Part shown: positions 6,750 through 12,944 of the stretch, piece by piece
How positions within the stretch are numbered: position 1 is the stretch's first letter
Layout: each line of letters opens with the position of its first letter
Notes under the pieces: model-generated
The model's database searches: none
Seen by the model: the letters and a program-made list of their open reading frames with translations, nothing else
Told to the model about the DNA's origin: nothing
Assembly (NCBI GenBank): GCA_900550615.1
Contig: URSX01000015.1
Coordinates: 1-25,293 of the forward strand
Length of the DNA: 25,293 nt
Source: an uncultured Eubacteriales bacterium
GTDB taxonomy: Bacteria > Bacillota > Clostridia > Oscillospirales > Oscillospiraceae
Direction: 5' to 3'
Position numbers and translations under genes: made by a program

Positions 6750-6778
6750 TTGACACATCTGCAAATTAGTGTTATACT
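6750..6778 (+). promoter_or_regulatory. Promoter of the G5/3D-domain gene
   Basis: TTGACA (6750-6755), a 17-nt spacer and TATACT (6773-6778) form a near-consensus sigma-A promoter. The predicted start is near 6785, giving a leader of about 130 nt. Confidence 0.85.
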
Positions 6779-6784
6779 CCAGAT

Positions 6785-6831
6785 AAATTTATTTTTGTAA
6801 CAAGTGTAACATTTTGATTACAAATAAATTT
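6785..6831 (+). promoter_or_regulatory. Inverted repeat at the transcript 5' end with TGTAAC direct repeats
   Basis: The left arm 6785-6800 (AAATTTATTTTTGTAA) pairs with the right arm 6818-6831 (TTACAAATAAATTT) with a 2-nt bulge. Two TGTAAC hexamers lie at 6796-6801 and 6805-6810, 3 nt apart. WalR boxes are two such hexamers with 5 nt between them, so this is only reminiscent of one. It may act as an operator or as a 5'-end RNA hairpin. Confidence 0.5.
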
Positions 6832-6873
6832 CATCGCATTAACTTTTGCAGATGAATCAGAAACCGAAAGGAG

Positions 6874-6907
6874 CCTCCGCCCCGGCCATCGGCCTGCGCC
6901 GCGGAGG
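6874..6907 (+). promoter_or_regulatory. Hairpin that masks the ribosome binding site of the G5/3D gene
   Basis: CCTCCGC (6874-6880) pairs with GCGGAGG (6901-6907), and an inner GGCC-ATC-GGCC stem fills the loop. GGAGG at 6903-6907 is the Shine-Dalgarno sequence for the ATG at 6917, so the folded leader would hide it. No known riboswitch consensus was recognised. Confidence 0.55.
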
Positions 6908-6916
6908 AATCGACGT

Positions 6917-8038
6917 ATGATCCAAACACTTATATCCCATATGCGCGCTCTGCGCAACCATCCTGTGAGGCGGCGCTATCTGCTGCCCGTCCTCGCACCG
7001 CTGACGCTGCTGGGGATCGTGGTTTGCATTTGCATGACCCCCGTTCCCGTGGACACAGACATGTACCTGCTCATTGACGGGCAAGAGACCCACGCCGTCA
7101 CCACTGGCTCTGAGCTGAACTACCAGAGCGACGTGCTCTATACCGGCTCCAACACCACTGGCGCTGCCGATGTGCAGCTGATCCTGCCCCAGGGACAGGA
7201 TGTGCTGGTCACCGACACAGAGGAGGGCTCCTCCATCGCCGAGAAAAACTCCGACGGCGTACAGCTGCTGGCAGCGTCCGTAAGCAGCGTGGAGTCCGAC
7301 TCCGCCACCGTGACCACCCGGCACGAGACCATAGCCAATCTTCTGCGCCGCTGCCATGTAGATGTGGCAGAGGACGAGATGGTGGTGGTGGATGTGTCCA
7401 CCGGAACGCCCAGTATCACCGTTTGCCGCCAATACACCCGGCTGCGCGACGTGCAGGTGCAGACACCCTTCGACGAGGAGCGCATCGCCGATCCGCTGAT
7501 GGCAAAGGGCACAGAGGAGATCGTCACCCAGGGCGTCCCCGGCACCGTCACCCAGACATATATGGACGTATTTGTCAAGGGCCAGCTGGACAGATCGGAA
7601 TTCATCTCCGCCACGGAGGATAATTCCGTCACCCAGGTGGTGAAGTACGGCACACTGGTGGACTCCGTTTCCCGGGATGACTCGCTGGTGTCCGTACACC
7701 GCAATGACGACGGCAGCGGCTACCTGACCTTCGCCTCCGGCGACACCATGCTCTTCTCCTCCCAGGTGACGTGCAATGCAAGTGCCTACGCCATCCACGG
7801 ATGGACGGCCTCGGGGCGTCCCACGCAGTACGGCAACATCGCCGTGGATCCCTCCGTGTTCCCCTACGGCACGCAATTTTATATCTACACGGATGACGGC
7901 TACCTGACCTACGGCATGGCCACCGCAGCCGACTGCGGCGGCAGCATCAAGGGCAACAAAATCGACCTCTGGTTCGATGAATACAGCCAGGCCTGCCGCT
8001 TTGGGCGGCGCAACTGCACCGTGTTCGTGCTGAACTGA
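6917..8038 (+). CDS. G5 and 3D domain cell-wall protein (YabE/Rpf-like)
   Basis: This is a 373-residue exported, membrane-anchored protein predicted to act on or bind peptidoglycan. A basic N-terminus (RRR at 18-20) precedes one membrane helix (about 21-41). A DUF348-like region covers about 50-160 (HETIANLLRRCHVDV). A G5 domain follows (about 160-250; GVPGTVTQTYMDVFVKGQ, VTQVVKYGT). A C-terminal 3D domain covers 284-373, with its conserved acidic residues visible as VDPS Asp311, ADCGG Asp339 and KIDLWFDE Asp350/Asp354. The 3D domain resembles the catalytic core of MltA-type lytic transglycosylases, so wall remodelling is likely. The architecture matches Bacillus YabE and clostridial germination or wall hydrolases. 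GGAGG at 6903-6907 sets the ATG. It is monocistronic. Confidence 0.9.
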   Translation: MIQTLISHMRALRNHPVRRRYLLPVLAPLTLLGIVVCICMTPVPVDTDMYLLIDGQETHAVTTGSELNYQSDVLYTGSNTTGAADVQLILPQGQDVLVTDTEEGSSIAEKNSDGVQLLAASVSSVESDSATVTTRHETIANLLRRCHVDVAEDEMVVVDVSTGTPSITVCRQYTRLRDVQVQTPFDEERIADPLMAKGTEEIVTQGVPGTVTQTYMDVFVKGQLDRSEFISATEDNSVTQVVKYGTLVDSVSRDDSLVSVHRNDDGSGYLTFASGDTMLFSSQVTCNASAYAIHGWTASGRPTQYGNIAVDPSVFPYGTQFYIYTDDGYLTYGMATAADCGGSIKGNKIDLWFDEYSQACRFGRRNCTVFVLN

Positions 8039-8053
8039 ATCACAAATAGGAAC

Positions 8054-8085
8054 GGCCCCCCTCGGATTGATTTCCGAGGGGGGCC
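8054..8085 (+). terminator. 13-bp hairpin after the G5/3D gene
   Basis: GGCCCCCCTCGGA (8054-8066) pairs perfectly with TCCGAGGGGGGCC (8073-8085) around TTGATT, 15 nt after the stop codon. No T-run follows, so it is a terminator only by position and strength of the stem. Confidence 0.65.
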
Positions 8086-8086
8086 A

Positions 8087-8220
8087 CATCGCGTCGAAAA
8101 AGACTTTTTCGACACGATGCCTAAGTTTTTGAAACTCTTTCAGTGTTTCAAAAACTATTGATTTCAACGGTAAGGGGCACCCTTCTTGGGCTTCCCTCAC
8201 ACACCCTTTCCTTACCGTTG
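8087..8220. repeat. Cluster of long palindromes between convergent genes
   Basis: Two tight palindromes and one looser dyad follow one another. First, CATCG-c-GTCGAAAAAG / CTTTTTCGAC-a-CGATG (8087-8119), a 33-bp near-perfect palindrome. Second, GTTTTTGAAAC (8125-8135) with GTTTCAAAAAC (8145-8155). Third, CAACGGTAAGG (8165-8175) with CCTTACCGTTG (8210-8220). The region separates the stop codons of the G5/3D gene and the dihydrouridine synthase gene, and may serve as a bidirectional terminator zone or a repeated element. Confidence 0.75.
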
Positions 8221-8258
8221 TCGCAATCTTAGCACTTTATCGACAGTCTCCGGCCCCT

Positions 8259-9185
8259 TTACAGCAGCTCCGCTTTGACAAAAAAACGCCCCACCGCCTG
8301 GTCATAGGCGGCGCAGGTGCGGGCCTTGCGGACGGCGCGCAAAAGCTCCTGGGTATCCCGGAAGCTATCGGCCAGATAGTTCCACAGCTCGCGCATCCGG
8401 TGCAGCACCGGCACATCGCCGCTGAAGTCCCGGCGGTAGGCGGCATAAAGGGCATCGTGGAAGGCCCGCAGCTCTGACATCGTGGCCGGTGCGCCGCCCC
8501 GGAGACGGCGCAGCAGGGATGGGTCTGACTGCAGGCCCCGGCCGAACATCAGGGGCACCGAAGGCGCGGCGGCGACATCCGCCGGGGTGAAAAGATCCCC
8601 GTTATAGCAAAGGGGCAGGCGGGTATTTTCCCGGGCCCAGGTAAAGGCCTCCCGGTGGACCGATCCGTTATAGAACTCCGTGCGTAGGCGGGGGTGAACG
8701 ATGAGCAGCGCAATGGGGTATTCATTCAGCAGCGCCAGTAAGGCAGGCCAATGGGTGGGATCGTCCCAGCCGATACGGGTCTTGACGGAGATTTTCAGGT
8801 CCGGCAGGGCGTCGAAGATCCCATCTAGCAGCCGGCGCAGAAGCTCCGGCTCCCGCAGCAGACCCGCCCCCTTATTCTTCCCCGTGACAGTGCCGGAGGG
8901 ACAGCCCAGGTTCAGATTCACCTCACCATAGCCCCGGCTCCGGCATTCCCGGGCTGCCCAGACGAAGTATTCCGCCCGATTGGTGAGGATCTGCGGCACC
9001 ACGGGTAGGTTAAGGTTATGCTCCGGGTCAATCTCCTGCAGCTCCTTGGTCTGGAACTCAAAATTGGCGTTGGGGGACAAAAAGGGTGTATAGTAACGAT
9101 CCGCAGCGCCGAACAAGGACGCATGCACCTGCCGCCAGCGCCAGCCGGTGAGGCCCTCCATGGGTGCGGCATAGTATTCCTGCAT
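8259..9185 (-). CDS. tRNA-dihydrouridine synthase family protein
   Basis: The enzyme reduces specific uridines in tRNA to dihydrouridine with FMN and NAD(P)H. The 308-residue chain shows the Dus TIM barrel: APMEGLTGWRWR at the N-terminus, NLNLGCPSGTVTGKNKGAGLL with the catalytic Cys95, KTRIGWDD with the FMN-contacting Lys135, HPRLRTEFYNGSV and YNGDL, then the helical C-terminal RNA-binding part. Length and motifs fit COG0042; the subfamily (DusA, B or C specificity) cannot be told by eye. The ATG at 9185 has AAAGGAGGGG just upstream. It is apparently monocistronic, facing the G5/3D gene and divergent from the next gene. Confidence 0.93.
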   Translation of the reverse strand: MQEYYAAPMEGLTGWRWRQVHASLFGAADRYYTPFLSPNANFEFQTKELQEIDPEHNLNLPVVPQILTNRAEYFVWAARECRSRGYGEVNLNLGCPSGTVTGKNKGAGLLREPELLRRLLDGIFDALPDLKISVKTRIGWDDPTHWPALLALLNEYPIALLIVHPRLRTEFYNGSVHREAFTWARENTRLPLCYNGDLFTPADVAAAPSVPLMFGRGLQSDPSLLRRLRGGAPATMSELRAFHDALYAAYRRDFSGDVPVLHRMRELWNYLADSFRDTQELLRAVRKARTCAAYDQAVGRFFVKAELL

Positions 9186-9206
9186 CTTCTCCCCTCCTTT
9201 GGGGAC

Positions 9207-9235
9207 ATCTTACCATATATACGCGCGTCTTGCAA
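9207..9235 (-). promoter_or_regulatory. Promoter of the dihydrouridine synthase gene
   Basis: On the minus strand TTGCAA (9235-9230), a 17-nt spacer and TAAGAT (9212-9207) lie just ahead of a short leader containing the AAAGGAGG site. The -35 hexamer is its own reverse complement and is also used by the promoter in the opposite direction. Confidence 0.5.
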
Positions 9236-9258
9236 TTCCCCGCCGGGTGTGGTAAAGT
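9230..9258 (+). promoter_or_regulatory. Promoter of the 256-residue unknown gene
   Basis: TTGCAA (9230-9235), a 17-nt spacer and TAAAGT (9253-9258) precede the ATG at 9284 by about 25 nt, so the leader would be only about 20 nt. The hexamers are imperfect (4 of 6 each), but the spacing is exact in both directions. Confidence 0.5.
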
Positions 9259-9283
9259 TTTGGATGGAAAGCGAGGATATACT

Positions 9284-10054
9284 ATGACACTGTTTGAATA
9301 TTACCTGCAATATATGACGCAAATCTGCGAGGGCACACTGGCCGCGCCGGAGGGTATCACCCTGACGGAGACGGACGAGATGCGCCGGGCTATGGAGCTG
9401 CAGCAGCAGATCAGCGCTATGGGCATCCCCGCCTTTGTGCGCGCATGCGCCGCTGCGGCCGGGGAGCAGATCCCCCAGGAGGCCTATGACAGCTTCTCCA
9501 TGGACGATATGCTCTCCGCGGCTCAGGCTCTGGCGGGGCAGACCCGGGAGGAGAGGCAGCCGGGGGAGCCGGAAGCGCCTGCGGACAAGGAGCCGGATCC
9601 GGACGCGGGGAAGCACGCCTTTGAGGTGTTTCTGGACTGCATCGCCCTGGACGACGGGCTGGTGCAGTACCTCATCGATGTGCTGAAACGGAAGGACTGG
9701 CAGGAGTTTTACAAGCTGAGCCAGATCACCACGAAGCTGGATCTGGACCCCAACGAGTTCCTGTACTGGCTGGGAAACAAGGAGCAATTTGCATCCCGGG
9801 AGGAGCAGGTGTGCGCCGCCCTGATGGATGCGTGCTGCCAGCGGCTGGTGGAGGAAAAGCGGCTGGATGTGCTGGCGGCGCTGCTGTCGGGGGATCAGAA
9901 GACCTTTGAAGTATTCCGGTGCGAGGCCCCGGAGCTGATGCACCTGCCGGAGGCTACCTTTGAGTGGTACTGCAAGAACTATCTGGATCGGGACTATCCC
10001 CTGCGGACGATCCTGCGGCTGAACGGGGTGGAGTTTCCGGAGAGGCTTGGGTAA
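9284..10054 (+). CDS. Conserved-looking protein of unknown function, 256 residues
   Basis: I do not recognise this family. The 256-residue product is acidic, largely helical and has no signal peptide or membrane segment, so it is probably cytoplasmic. Residues 1-95 are helical (MTLFEYYLQYMTQICEGT), about 88-108 is a Glu/Pro/Asp-rich linker (REERQPGEPEAPADKEPD), and 110-256 is a second helical domain (EVFLDCIALDDGLVQYLIDVL, LDLDPNEFLYWLGNKEQF, CKNYLDRDYPLRTILRLNGVEF). The ATG at 9284 is preferred over a longer frame from 9164 because that frame would run through the promoter and because GAGG at 9273-9276 is well spaced. Codon use matches its neighbours. It is monocistronic, followed by hairpins. 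Confidence 0.75.
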   Translation: MTLFEYYLQYMTQICEGTLAAPEGITLTETDEMRRAMELQQQISAMGIPAFVRACAAAAGEQIPQEAYDSFSMDDMLSAAQALAGQTREERQPGEPEAPADKEPDPDAGKHAFEVFLDCIALDDGLVQYLIDVLKRKDWQEFYKLSQITTKLDLDPNEFLYWLGNKEQFASREEQVCAALMDACCQRLVEEKRLDVLAALLSGDQKTFEVFRCEAPELMHLPEATFEWYCKNYLDRDYPLRTILRLNGVEFPERLG

Positions 10055-10057
10055 GAC

Positions 10058-10249
10058 GGCGGGCTGCGGTCAGCCCGCCCTACGGGATCGTTCTTTACAT
10101 GGGAAACGGGCGGGGTTCCACCCCGCCCGTGCGCAGTTTATGGGCGCTTATGGAGTGGGCGGACAGGGTCGTCCGTCCCTACAGGCGGAACGGATTCCCC
10201 CTGCGATTATGTCTCAGACGGGGCGGTCGGGCGACCGCTAGGGTCGCCC
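10058..10249. repeat. Three GC-rich hairpin repeats downstream of the unknown gene
   Basis: The hairpins are GGCGGGCTG/CAGCCCGCC (10058-10079, 4-nt loop, 3 nt after the stop and possibly its terminator), ACGGGCGGGG/CCCCGCCCGT (10106-10130) and GGGCGACC/GGTCGCCC (10229-10249). The phrase CCCTACAG occurs at the end of two units (10179 and 10248 region). Such GGGCGACC-type palindromes are common intergenic repeats in this group of bacteria, by recollection rather than search. No gene is supported in 10055-10442. Confidence 0.6.
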
Positions 10250-10323
10250 CTACAGGATGTATTCAAGAGGTGCGGTGGGGCGGGCCGATGCAGCTTCACA
10301 ATGTTATGTTCATATAGCTTGCG

Positions 10324-10353
10324 GCCCGTATTCTTTGGAATACAGGCTTTTTT
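10324..10353 (+). terminator. Rho-independent terminator
   Basis: GCC-c-GTATTC (10324-10333) pairs with GAATAC-a-GGC (10338-10347) around TTTG with one mismatch, followed by six T residues. It insulates the AbrB operon promoter from upstream transcription. Confidence 0.8.
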
Positions 10354-10365
10354 GGGGGAAAGGGG

Positions 10366-10393
10366 TTGCATTTTTCCGCGAGTGTGTTATACT
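10366..10393 (+). promoter_or_regulatory. Extended -10 promoter of the AbrB operon
   Basis: TTGCAT (10366-10371), a 16-nt spacer and TATACT (10388-10393) with TG at 10385-10386 form a weak -35 with an extended -10. The leader is about 43 nt. Confidence 0.6.
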
Positions 10394-10442
10394 TCCATCT
10401 GTCACACAAATATGAAAAAGATGATTTTTATGAGGTGAGCTT

Positions 10443-10685
10443 ATGCCCCAAGGAAAACATATTCTGGGTCGCTCTCCCACCCGGCGGGTCTTCGGTACCG
10501 CCAAGGTGGGCGACCGGGGTCAGATCGTGATCCCCAAGGAGGCCCGGGAGTTTTTCAATATACGCCCCGGGGACACGCTTCTGATTCTGGGCAGCGAAAG
10601 TCAGGGCCTGGTGGTCTCCCGGCCGGAGGTACTGGACCGGGTTGCCCAGGAAATTTTGCAGAGTTCGGAGGAAGAGAAAAAATGA
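10443..10685 (+). CDS. AbrB/SpoVT-family transcriptional regulator
   Basis: This 80-residue protein has a single swapped-hairpin AbrB DNA-binding domain at about residues 18-52 (AKVGDRGQIVIPKEAREFF and the following RPGDTLLIL), the family hallmark. An N-terminal arm of about 15 residues (MPQGKHILGRSPTRR) and a charged C-terminal tail flank it. Such proteins act as dimers on operator DNA, and as first gene of this operon it is a plausible autoregulator of the enzyme and transporter behind it (inference). GAGGTGA at 10432-10438 precedes the ATG by 4 nt. Its TGA overlaps the next start as ATGA. Confidence 0.9.
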   Translation: MPQGKHILGRSPTRRVFGTAKVGDRGQIVIPKEAREFFNIRPGDTLLILGSESQGLVVSRPEVLDRVAQEILQSSEEEKK

Positions 10686-11959
10686 TGAACGAGATGTATC
10701 GGCAGTTGGGCGTGTCCCAGGCCGTGTATGATTTTGGCGAGAAGATTCTAGGGGATCTTGCGGACCAGTTCCGGAAGATCGACGCCGTGGCGGAGTACAA
10801 CCAGTGCAAGGTGCTCTCGGCCATGCAGAAAAACCGGGTCAACGCCACCCACTTTGCCGCCACCACCGGCTACGGCTATGACGATGAGGGGCGGGATAAT
10901 CTGGAGCGGGTTTACGCCGATTGCTTCCACACGGAGGCAGCCCTGGTGCGGCCCCAGATCACCTGCGGCACCCATGCCCTCACCGTGGCCCTCAGTGCCA
11001 ATCTACGGCCCGGAGACGAGCTTTTAAGCCCTGTGGGCCGGCCCTACGACACACTGGAGGAGGTCATCGGTATCCGTCCCTCCCCCTGCTCCCTGGCGGA
11101 ATACGGCGTGAGCTACCGGGAGGTAGAGCTGCTGCCTGACGGCACCTTTGACTATGAGGGCATTCGCCGGGCCATTACGGAGAAAACCAAGCTCATCACC
11201 ATCCAGCGCTCTAAGGGATATGCCACAAGACCCACCTTTTCCGTGGAACAGATCGGGGAGCTGATCGCATTTTGCAAAAAATGCAAGCCCGATGTGCTCT
11301 GCATGGTGGACAACTGCTACGGCGAATTTGTGGAGATGCAGGAGCCCTCAGACCTGGGAGCAGACATGATCGTGGGGAGCCTCATTAAGAATCCCGGGGG
11401 CGGCCTGGCCCCCATCGGCGGCTACATCTGCGGCAAGAGGGAATGCGTGGACCGCTGCGCCTACCGTCTCAGTGCCCCGGGCCTTGGGCAGGAGGTAGGC
11501 GCAAATCTGGGGCTGATGCCCGCCTTTTACCAGGGGCTGTTCCTCTCGCCCACGGTGGTGGCATCGGCGCTGAAAAGCGCTGTATTTGCCGCCGCCTGCT
11601 ATGAAAAGCTGGGGTTCCGGGTGGTGCCCGGCTCCGCCGAGAGTCGACACGACATCATCCAGGCCGTGGAGTTAGGCAGCAAGGAGGCCATGGTGGCCTT
11701 CTGCAAGGGCATCCAGTCCGCCGCCGCCGTGGACAGCTATGTGACCCCGGAGCCTTGGGCTATGCCCGGCTATGAGAGCGAGGTCATTATGGCCGCCGGA
11801 GCCTTTGTGCAGGGCAGCTCCATTGAGCTTTCCGCCGACGGGCCCATCCGCCCCCCCTATGCGGTCTACTTCCAGGGCGGTCTCACCTGGTTTCACGGCA
11901 AGCTGGGCATTCTTTTGAGTATGCAAAAGCTGGCGGACGCCGGAATCATTAAACTATAA
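10682..11959 (+). CDS. Methionine gamma-lyase family PLP enzyme (YnbB/'aluminum resistance' type)
   Basis: This is a 425-residue fold-type I pyridoxal-phosphate enzyme of the Met_gamma_lyase (PF06838) group, historically annotated as aluminum resistance protein. Visible features are TTGYGYDDEGRDNLE (61-75), QITCGTHAL (92-100), the cofactor aspartate in MVDNCYGEF (Asp210) and the probable Schiff-base lysine in GSLIKNPGGGLAP (Lys236). The length equals Bacillus YnbB. The family is presumed to cleave C-S bonds in amino acids, but its true substrate is poorly defined. The ATG at 10682 overlaps the regulator's stop (ATGA) and GGAGGA lies upstream. A transporter gene follows 23 nt later, so import or efflux of its substrate or product is suggested. 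Confidence 0.92.
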   Translation: MMNEMYRQLGVSQAVYDFGEKILGDLADQFRKIDAVAEYNQCKVLSAMQKNRVNATHFAATTGYGYDDEGRDNLERVYADCFHTEAALVRPQITCGTHALTVALSANLRPGDELLSPVGRPYDTLEEVIGIRPSPCSLAEYGVSYREVELLPDGTFDYEGIRRAITEKTKLITIQRSKGYATRPTFSVEQIGELIAFCKKCKPDVLCMVDNCYGEFVEMQEPSDLGADMIVGSLIKNPGGGLAPIGGYICGKRECVDRCAYRLSAPGLGQEVGANLGLMPAFYQGLFLSPTVVASALKSAVFAAACYEKLGFRVVPGSAESRHDIIQAVELGSKEAMVAFCKGIQSAAAVDSYVTPEPWAMPGYESEVIMAAGAFVQGSSIELSADGPIRPPYAVYFQGGLTWFHGKLGILLSMQKLADAGIIKL

Positions 11960-11982
11960 AATAATAAGGAGTCTTTTCATCT

Positions 11983-12888
11983 ATGTGGTTTTGGTTTTCT
12001 GTGATCGCGCTTCTGTTCTGGAGCGGATCGGATCTGTTTTCTAAAATCGGCTGCCGGGATGCAGACGACAAGTACGCCCACCTGAAAATGGTCATGGCTG
12101 TGGGCGTGGTCATGGGTCTGCACGCAGCCTACGAAATCTTTATCGGCGGCACGGAAATTAATTTCTCTATCATCCTCACCTATCTTCCGGTTTCGATCCT
12201 GTACATCCTGTCCATGACCCTGGGGTATGTGGGCCTGCGGTACATTGAGCTGTCCATCTCGTCTCCCATTTGCAACTCCTCCGGCGCGATGGTGGCAGTG
12301 CTGAGCATCATCACCGGGTCTGCCCTACTGGCCCCGGCCCAGTATGCAGCCATGGCCCTGGTGTGTGTGGGCGTTATCGGGCTGGGCATTGTGGAGGCCC
12401 GGGAGGACGATGAGCTGCGCCTGGCTCGCCAGGAGGCAGGCAACTACAAGTATGCCAAGTCCGCTCTGGCACTGCTTCTACCCATTCTCTACTGTGTGCT
12501 GGACGCCCTGGGCACCTTCGCCGACAGCAAGGTGCTGGAAACCCTCAATGAGGACAGCGCCAACTGCGCCTATGAGCTGACATTTTTGGCGGCGGGCATC
12601 GTGTGCTTCGTGTATGTGGTGCTCATCCGCAGGCAGAAGCTGGTGCCTAAGCGGGAGGGGCCCAAGTACCTGGGCGCTCTGTGCGAGACCGCCGGCCAGT
12701 TCGCCTACATCTACGCCCTGGCGGACACGGAGCATGTAGCCCTGGCGGCCCCCATCATCTCCGCCTACTGCGTGCTGTCGGTGGTCTGGAGCCGTATTTT
12801 CCTGAAGGAAAAGCTCTCCTGGAAGCACTATCTCATGATCGCCCTGGTGGTGGCAGGCATTGTCATTTTGGGCATTTACGACGAATAA
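11983..12888 (+). CDS. EamA/DMT-superfamily transporter
   Basis: This 301-residue integral membrane protein has about ten predicted helices arranged as two repeated halves. The first half spans 1-135 (MWFWFSVIALLFWSGSDLFSK to ALVCVGVIGLGIVEA). A cytoplasmic charged loop (136-155, AREDDELRLARQEAGNYKYA) follows, and the second half ends with HYLMIALVVAGIVILGIY. This is the drug/metabolite transporter layout, with the typical GL-rich last helices and a short C-terminus. It probably exports a small amine, amino acid or sulfur metabolite linked to the PLP enzyme upstream; the substrate is unknown. AAGGAG lies about 12 nt ahead of the ATG. It is the last gene of the AbrB operon and is closed by the hairpin at 12898-12941. 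Confidence 0.85.
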   Translation: MWFWFSVIALLFWSGSDLFSKIGCRDADDKYAHLKMVMAVGVVMGLHAAYEIFIGGTEINFSIILTYLPVSILYILSMTLGYVGLRYIELSISSPICNSSGAMVAVLSIITGSALLAPAQYAAMALVCVGVIGLGIVEAREDDELRLARQEAGNYKYAKSALALLLPILYCVLDALGTFADSKVLETLNEDSANCAYELTFLAAGIVCFVYVVLIRRQKLVPKREGPKYLGALCETAGQFAYIYALADTEHVALAAPIISAYCVLSVVWSRIFLKEKLSWKHYLMIALVVAGIVILGIYDE

Positions 12889-12897
12889 AACGCGCAT

Positions 12898-12941
12898 AAA
12901 ACAGCAGGGAGCAGTTCATTCGATCTGCTCCCTGCTGTTTT
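12898..12941. terminator. Bidirectional 17-bp terminator
   Basis: AAAACAGCAGGGAGCAG (12898-12914) pairs perfectly with CTGCTCCCTGCTGTTTT (12925-12941) around a 10-nt loop, with A-rich and T-rich flanks. It lies between the convergent EamA and polC genes, 10 nt and 4 nt from their stop codons, and can end transcription from both sides. Confidence 0.9.
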
Positions 12942-12944
12942 GTT

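Noticed and set aside
6796..6810. WalR box upstream of the G5/3D gene
   Set aside because: The two TGTAAC hexamers are separated by 3 nt rather than the 5 nt of the consensus, and they lie downstream of the promoter; kept only as a direct repeat.
8087..10260. CRISPR array among the palindromes
   Set aside because: The palindromes differ from one another and are not regularly spaced; there are no cas genes.
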